Shown piece by piece: positions 61,508-64,000 of a stretch of DNA of 64,000 nt; position 1 is the first letter of the stretch, and every line of letters starts with the position of its first letter. Below the pieces are notes generated by a model, which saw nothing but the letters and a program-made list of their open reading frames with translations, was not told the origin of the DNA and searched no databases. The translations under genes and the position numbers were made by a program. This DNA comes from Gracilimonas sp. (GTDB taxonomy: Bacteria; Bacteroidota; Rhodothermia; Balneolales; Balneolaceae). The stretch covers positions 868,001 through 932,000 of the forward strand of contig NZ_JAEPPI010000001.1 of NCBI RefSeq assembly GCF_017641085.1, read 5' to 3'.

Positions 61508-61852
61508 ATGGACGCATCCACAACGCCAACGGGCATTGAAGTTAGTAATAAAGATCAGGTTCTGGAAATTTCCTGGGAAGATGGACATACTACTGTTTTT
61601 CCACTATATGGACTCCGAAAAAACTGCCCCTGTGTGATGTGCCGAGGGGGACATGGAAGCATGGGCGACTTTGAGCCGGAAGCTTTTTTTGAAGAAAATC
61701 CTTCCCGCATCGAAATCCGGAACTTAGAACAGGTTGGGAATCATGCCATACAGATTACCTGGGGAGACGGGCATAATTCCGGGATGTATCAATGGAAAAC
61801 CTTAAGATGGCTGGATCCCGAAAATCACCGGCCGGGTGACAACAAAGAATAG
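61508..61852 (+). CDS. DUF971 protein
   Basis: This protein of 114 residues has the DUF971 pattern: LEISWEDGHTTVFPLYGLRKNCPCVMCRG, then NHAIQITWGDGHNSGMYQWKTLRWL. The family is related to the N-terminal domain of gamma-butyrobetaine hydroxylase and may help Fe-S cluster or iron handling (ApbC/Mrp neighbours); its role is not established. The CPCxxC cysteines could bind metal. The Rieske oxygenase gene converges 6 nt away, an interesting iron-enzyme context. Confidence 0.88.
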   Translation: MDASTTPTGIEVSNKDQVLEISWEDGHTTVFPLYGLRKNCPCVMCRGGHGSMGDFEPEAFFEENPSRIEIRNLEQVGNHAIQITWGDGHNSGMYQWKTLRWLDPENHRPGDNKE

Positions 61853-61858
61853 AAGAGA

Positions 61859-62965
61859 CTACAATTTCTGAACCGCTTTCCTGAACTCTTTTTTAAGCAG
61901 GCTCTGAAAGTGATAAACTCCCTGTTCCCGTTTCACTGAAAATCGCCCCTGATCATAAGCGCTGGATTTAAGTCCGCGCTGAACGGCTTCGCATATCTCA
62001 ACATCCTCAAGCTGAATATCGTGGCTGTATGCAATGTCTTCATCGATGAGACCTGAATTTTGCTTTGCCTGTACATTATCATAAAAATAGCTGAAGATGA
62101 CTTTGCATTTTTTCGGTGATACCGGCACCACCTTGTTTATTTGTAACCGGCCGGGTAAAATGTTCAGCATCATATTGGGGAAGATGAAGTAGTAAAAGGC
62201 TTCTCCGCCGTCCTGAGAATACACACTTTCTTTGGCTTTAAAGGGACTGTGTTGCAGAGAATGCCACGTTTCCGTTTCAGTGACGTACGCTCGGTAGTCG
62301 AGCAGATTGGCGAGTTCAGGGTGCACAATCTGGATGTGATAACCTTCCAGGTAATTATCTACATATACTTTCCAGTTGCATTCTACATCATAAATGTGCT
62401 CCGAATGAAATTGCAATGCTCCCAGGTTAATAGGGGCAATTCGTTCTTCAATCCCTGATAAAAGAGAAGAAAGCTTCGGAGTTTGAGGGTTTATTTTTGC
62501 AAATATAAGTCCCTGCCAGATTTTGATTTCTACAGCTTCAAGCCCGAATTCCTTTTTATCAAACAGCTCAACCAGGTTCCAGTCAGGAATTCCACGGAGT
62601 GAACCGTCATCCAGATAGGTCCATCCATGATACTGACACTGCAAAACGGTTTTGGTCCCTTTTTTTACGGCAAGCGGTCCGCCACGATGCTTACACACAT
62701 TGAAGAAAGCCTTTACCTCATGATCAGCGGTTCTAAAAATTAAAACAGGATTTTGGGCAATGTCGGTGGTATAGGTATCTCCGGGTTCCTGAATCCGGGC
62801 CTCGTGGCAAATAAACTGCCAGTGATTTTTAAACAGATGATCCTGTTCAAAGTCGAAGAACTCTGGTTCATAGTACCATCGGGAAGGAATAGTGCTGGCT
62901 CTCTCAATGGGTTCGATATCCAGATTTTCTTTGCCAAATAGATTTTTACTGTTTTTTGCCATCAT
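61859..62965 (-). CDS. Rieske non-haem iron oxygenase, alpha subunit
   Basis: This 368-residue protein has a Rieske [2Fe-2S] motif, CKHRGGPLA plus CQYHGWTY (CxH-17-CxxH type), near residues 92-114. The mononuclear iron site in the C-terminal domain is DNYLEGYHIQIVHPE. This arrangement is that of the choline/carnitine monooxygenase group of aromatic-ring-hydroxylating oxygenases. The substrate is not evident and no ferredoxin reductase gene is adjacent. A good promoter lies upstream at 63008-63037. Confidence 0.9.
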   Translation of the reverse strand: MMAKNSKNLFGKENLDIEPIERASTIPSRWYYEPEFFDFEQDHLFKNHWQFICHEARIQEPGDTYTTDIAQNPVLIFRTADHEVKAFFNVCKHRGGPLAVKKGTKTVLQCQYHGWTYLDDGSLRGIPDWNLVELFDKKEFGLEAVEIKIWQGLIFAKINPQTPKLSSLLSGIEERIAPINLGALQFHSEHIYDVECNWKVYVDNYLEGYHIQIVHPELANLLDYRAYVTETETWHSLQHSPFKAKESVYSQDGGEAFYYFIFPNMMLNILPGRLQINKVVPVSPKKCKVIFSYFYDNVQAKQNSGLIDEDIAYSHDIQLEDVEICEAVQRGLKSSAYDQGRFSVKREQGVYHFQSLLKKEFRKAVQKL

Positions 62966-63007
62966 CTGTTTAGAATAAATCTAAATAAAGGTTAATTTAG
63001 GGCTCAT

Positions 63008-63037
63008 CAAATATATAACTACCAACAATAAAACCAA
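63008..63037 (-). promoter_or_regulatory. Bacteroidetes-type promoter of the Rieske gene
   Basis: On the minus strand TTG (63037-63035) and TATATTTG (63015-63008, exact TAnnTTTG) are 19 bp apart, giving a leader of about 38 nt. It lies within the 5' region of the divergent lipoprotein gene. Confidence 0.6.
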
Positions 63038-63041
63038 TCTT

Positions 63042-64000
63042 ATGAAATCCACCATTTTTTCTCTCGTTGCACTGGCAATGATTTTTGCTTCCTGTACGGG
63101 ACAGGAAGAAGTAAATGTGTATTCAGCGCGTCACTATGATACAGATCAGGCGTTGTATGAAGAATTTACCGAGCAAACCGGAATTGAAGTTAACCTGATT
63201 GAAGGTGGCTCTGACGAGCTTATTGAGCGCGTGAAAAGTGAAGGAATTAATTCCCCGGCAGATATTCTCATCACTGTTGATGCCGGCCGGCTTTGGAGAG
63301 CCGAAGAAGCAGATATCCTGCAGCCGCTTGAATCTGAAACATTGGAAGAGCGCATTCCTTCTTCTTTCCGACATCCTGATGGACTTTGGGTAGGCCTTTC
63401 CAAGCGCGTGCGTGGACTAGTAGTTAATCCTGATGCCGTGGAAAATCATGAAGAACTTACCTATGAAGATTTAGCCGATCCAAGATTTGAAGGTCGTGTA
63501 TGTATTCGATCTTCCAATAACATCTACAATCAGTCGCTGGTTGCTTCTATGATCGAAACTATTGGTGCAGAAGCTACTGAAGAATGGGCCGAAGGACTGG
63601 TATCTAATTTTGCGCGGGATCCCCAGGGTGGAGACAGAGATCAAATCAGAGGAGTTGCTGCCGGTGTATGTGATGTAGCGGTTGCTAATCACTATTACCT
63701 TGCCGTAATGATTACCGGCGATGACGAAGCAGACCTCGAAGCGGCTTCCAAGGTTGAATTTGTATTCCCTAACCAAGGAGAAGATGGGCGTGGATCTCAC
63801 GTTAACATCAGCGGTGCCGGTATCCTGAAAAACGCACCAAACAAAGATAATGCGATTAAATTTTTGGAATACCTGACCACAACGGAAGCTCAGAAATATT
63901 ATATCGGCGGAAACAACGAATATCCCATCAACGAGAATGCAGAGATTGCTGACGTTCTTAAGGAATTCGGGGAATTTAAAAGCGATGCGGTAAATGTATC
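63042..64000 (+). CDS. iron-type ABC substrate-binding lipoprotein (cut by window end)
   Basis: 319 residues are visible and the reading frame continues past the window. A lipobox (MIFASC, Cys about residue 19) marks a lipoprotein. The mature part EVNVYSARHYDTDQALYEEF and the later NHYYLAVM with paired Tyr resemble FbpA/FutA ferric-iron-binding proteins. VNVYSARH is a hallmark of that group. It would deliver Fe(III) to a permease encoded beyond the window. Confidence 0.9.
   Translation, partial: MKSTIFSLVALAMIFASCTGQEEVNVYSARHYDTDQALYEEFTEQTGIEVNLIEGGSDELIERVKSEGINSPADILITVDAGRLWRAEEADILQPLESETLEERIPSSFRHPDGLWVGLSKRVRGLVVNPDAVENHEELTYEDLADPRFEGRVCIRSSNNIYNQSLVASMIETIGAEATEEWAEGLVSNFARDPQGGDRDQIRGVAAGVCDVAVANHYYLAVMITGDDEADLEAASKVEFVFPNQGEDGRGSHVNISGAGILKNAPNKDNAIKFLEYLTTTEAQKYYIGGNNEYPINENAEIADVLKEFGEFKSDAVNV

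Overview
The window looks like a chromosomal segment of a Bacteroidetes/Balneolota-type marine bacterium (Balneola/Gracilimonas-like). The evidence is: a full-length SprA, the type IX secretion (T9SS) translocon; three secreted proteins ending in the [11 protein letters not shown] sorting domain common in Balneolota and Rhodothermota; a type III glutamine synthetase; an almost complete menaquinone pathway; DUF4290, DUF3467 and DUF971 proteins; and promoters of the Bacteroidetes form TTTG-N19-21-TAnnTTTG. The phylum assignment is inference.

1-6700 is a chromosomal integron. An IntI-type integrase (5177-6139, +) faces away from an array of cassettes read on the minus strand. Seven attC sites are visible, one cut by the window start, plus a candidate attI next to the integrase. 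The cassettes carry yefM-yoeB, phd-parE, an RHH/PIN pair, an addiction-component/parE pair, a frameshifted fic gene with a convergent 54-residue SxxxEG antitoxin-like ORF, and two small membrane proteins. Three attC sites carry extra palindromes in the apical region. Downstream of intI the last integrase codons recur with an exact 253-bp period.

6762-31922 is core metabolism and envelope. Menaquinone genes lie in three minus-strand units: menA-menC-menE, menB, and menF-menD-menH. Between them sit glnN, T9SS cargo, an M23 peptidase, CsaA, a frameshifted MacB-type permease, a VapBC pair and a TolB-like lipoprotein. A cysteine synthase/CBS-type enzyme, a DUF3467 protein and lptF-lptG follow.

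32151-50300 holds sprA (7.3 kb), rsmI-lnt, small envelope proteins, an OmpR-type regulator, trmH, M28 and M23 peptidases, and hprK-hpf with a Xer recombinase.

51289-54248 resembles a carotenoid-tailoring cluster: GT2 glycosyltransferase, CrtC-type hydratase and acyltransferase. 54298-64000 is mostly housekeeping: O-methyltransferase, THUMP RNA methyltransferase, FKBP, YajQ, a Rieske oxygenase and a truncated iron-type substrate-binding lipoprotein. Within it, at 59652-60209, a four-helix-bundle gene is bracketed by inverted arrays of GTGATNNN with an exact 8-nt period, and an ORF-less hairpin of the same repeat lies 0.5 kb away. I regard this as the best candidate for an undescribed mobile unit.

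No rRNA, tRNA or CRISPR was seen. The only gene-free stretch over 300 bases is 6140-6761, which holds the 253-bp repeats.
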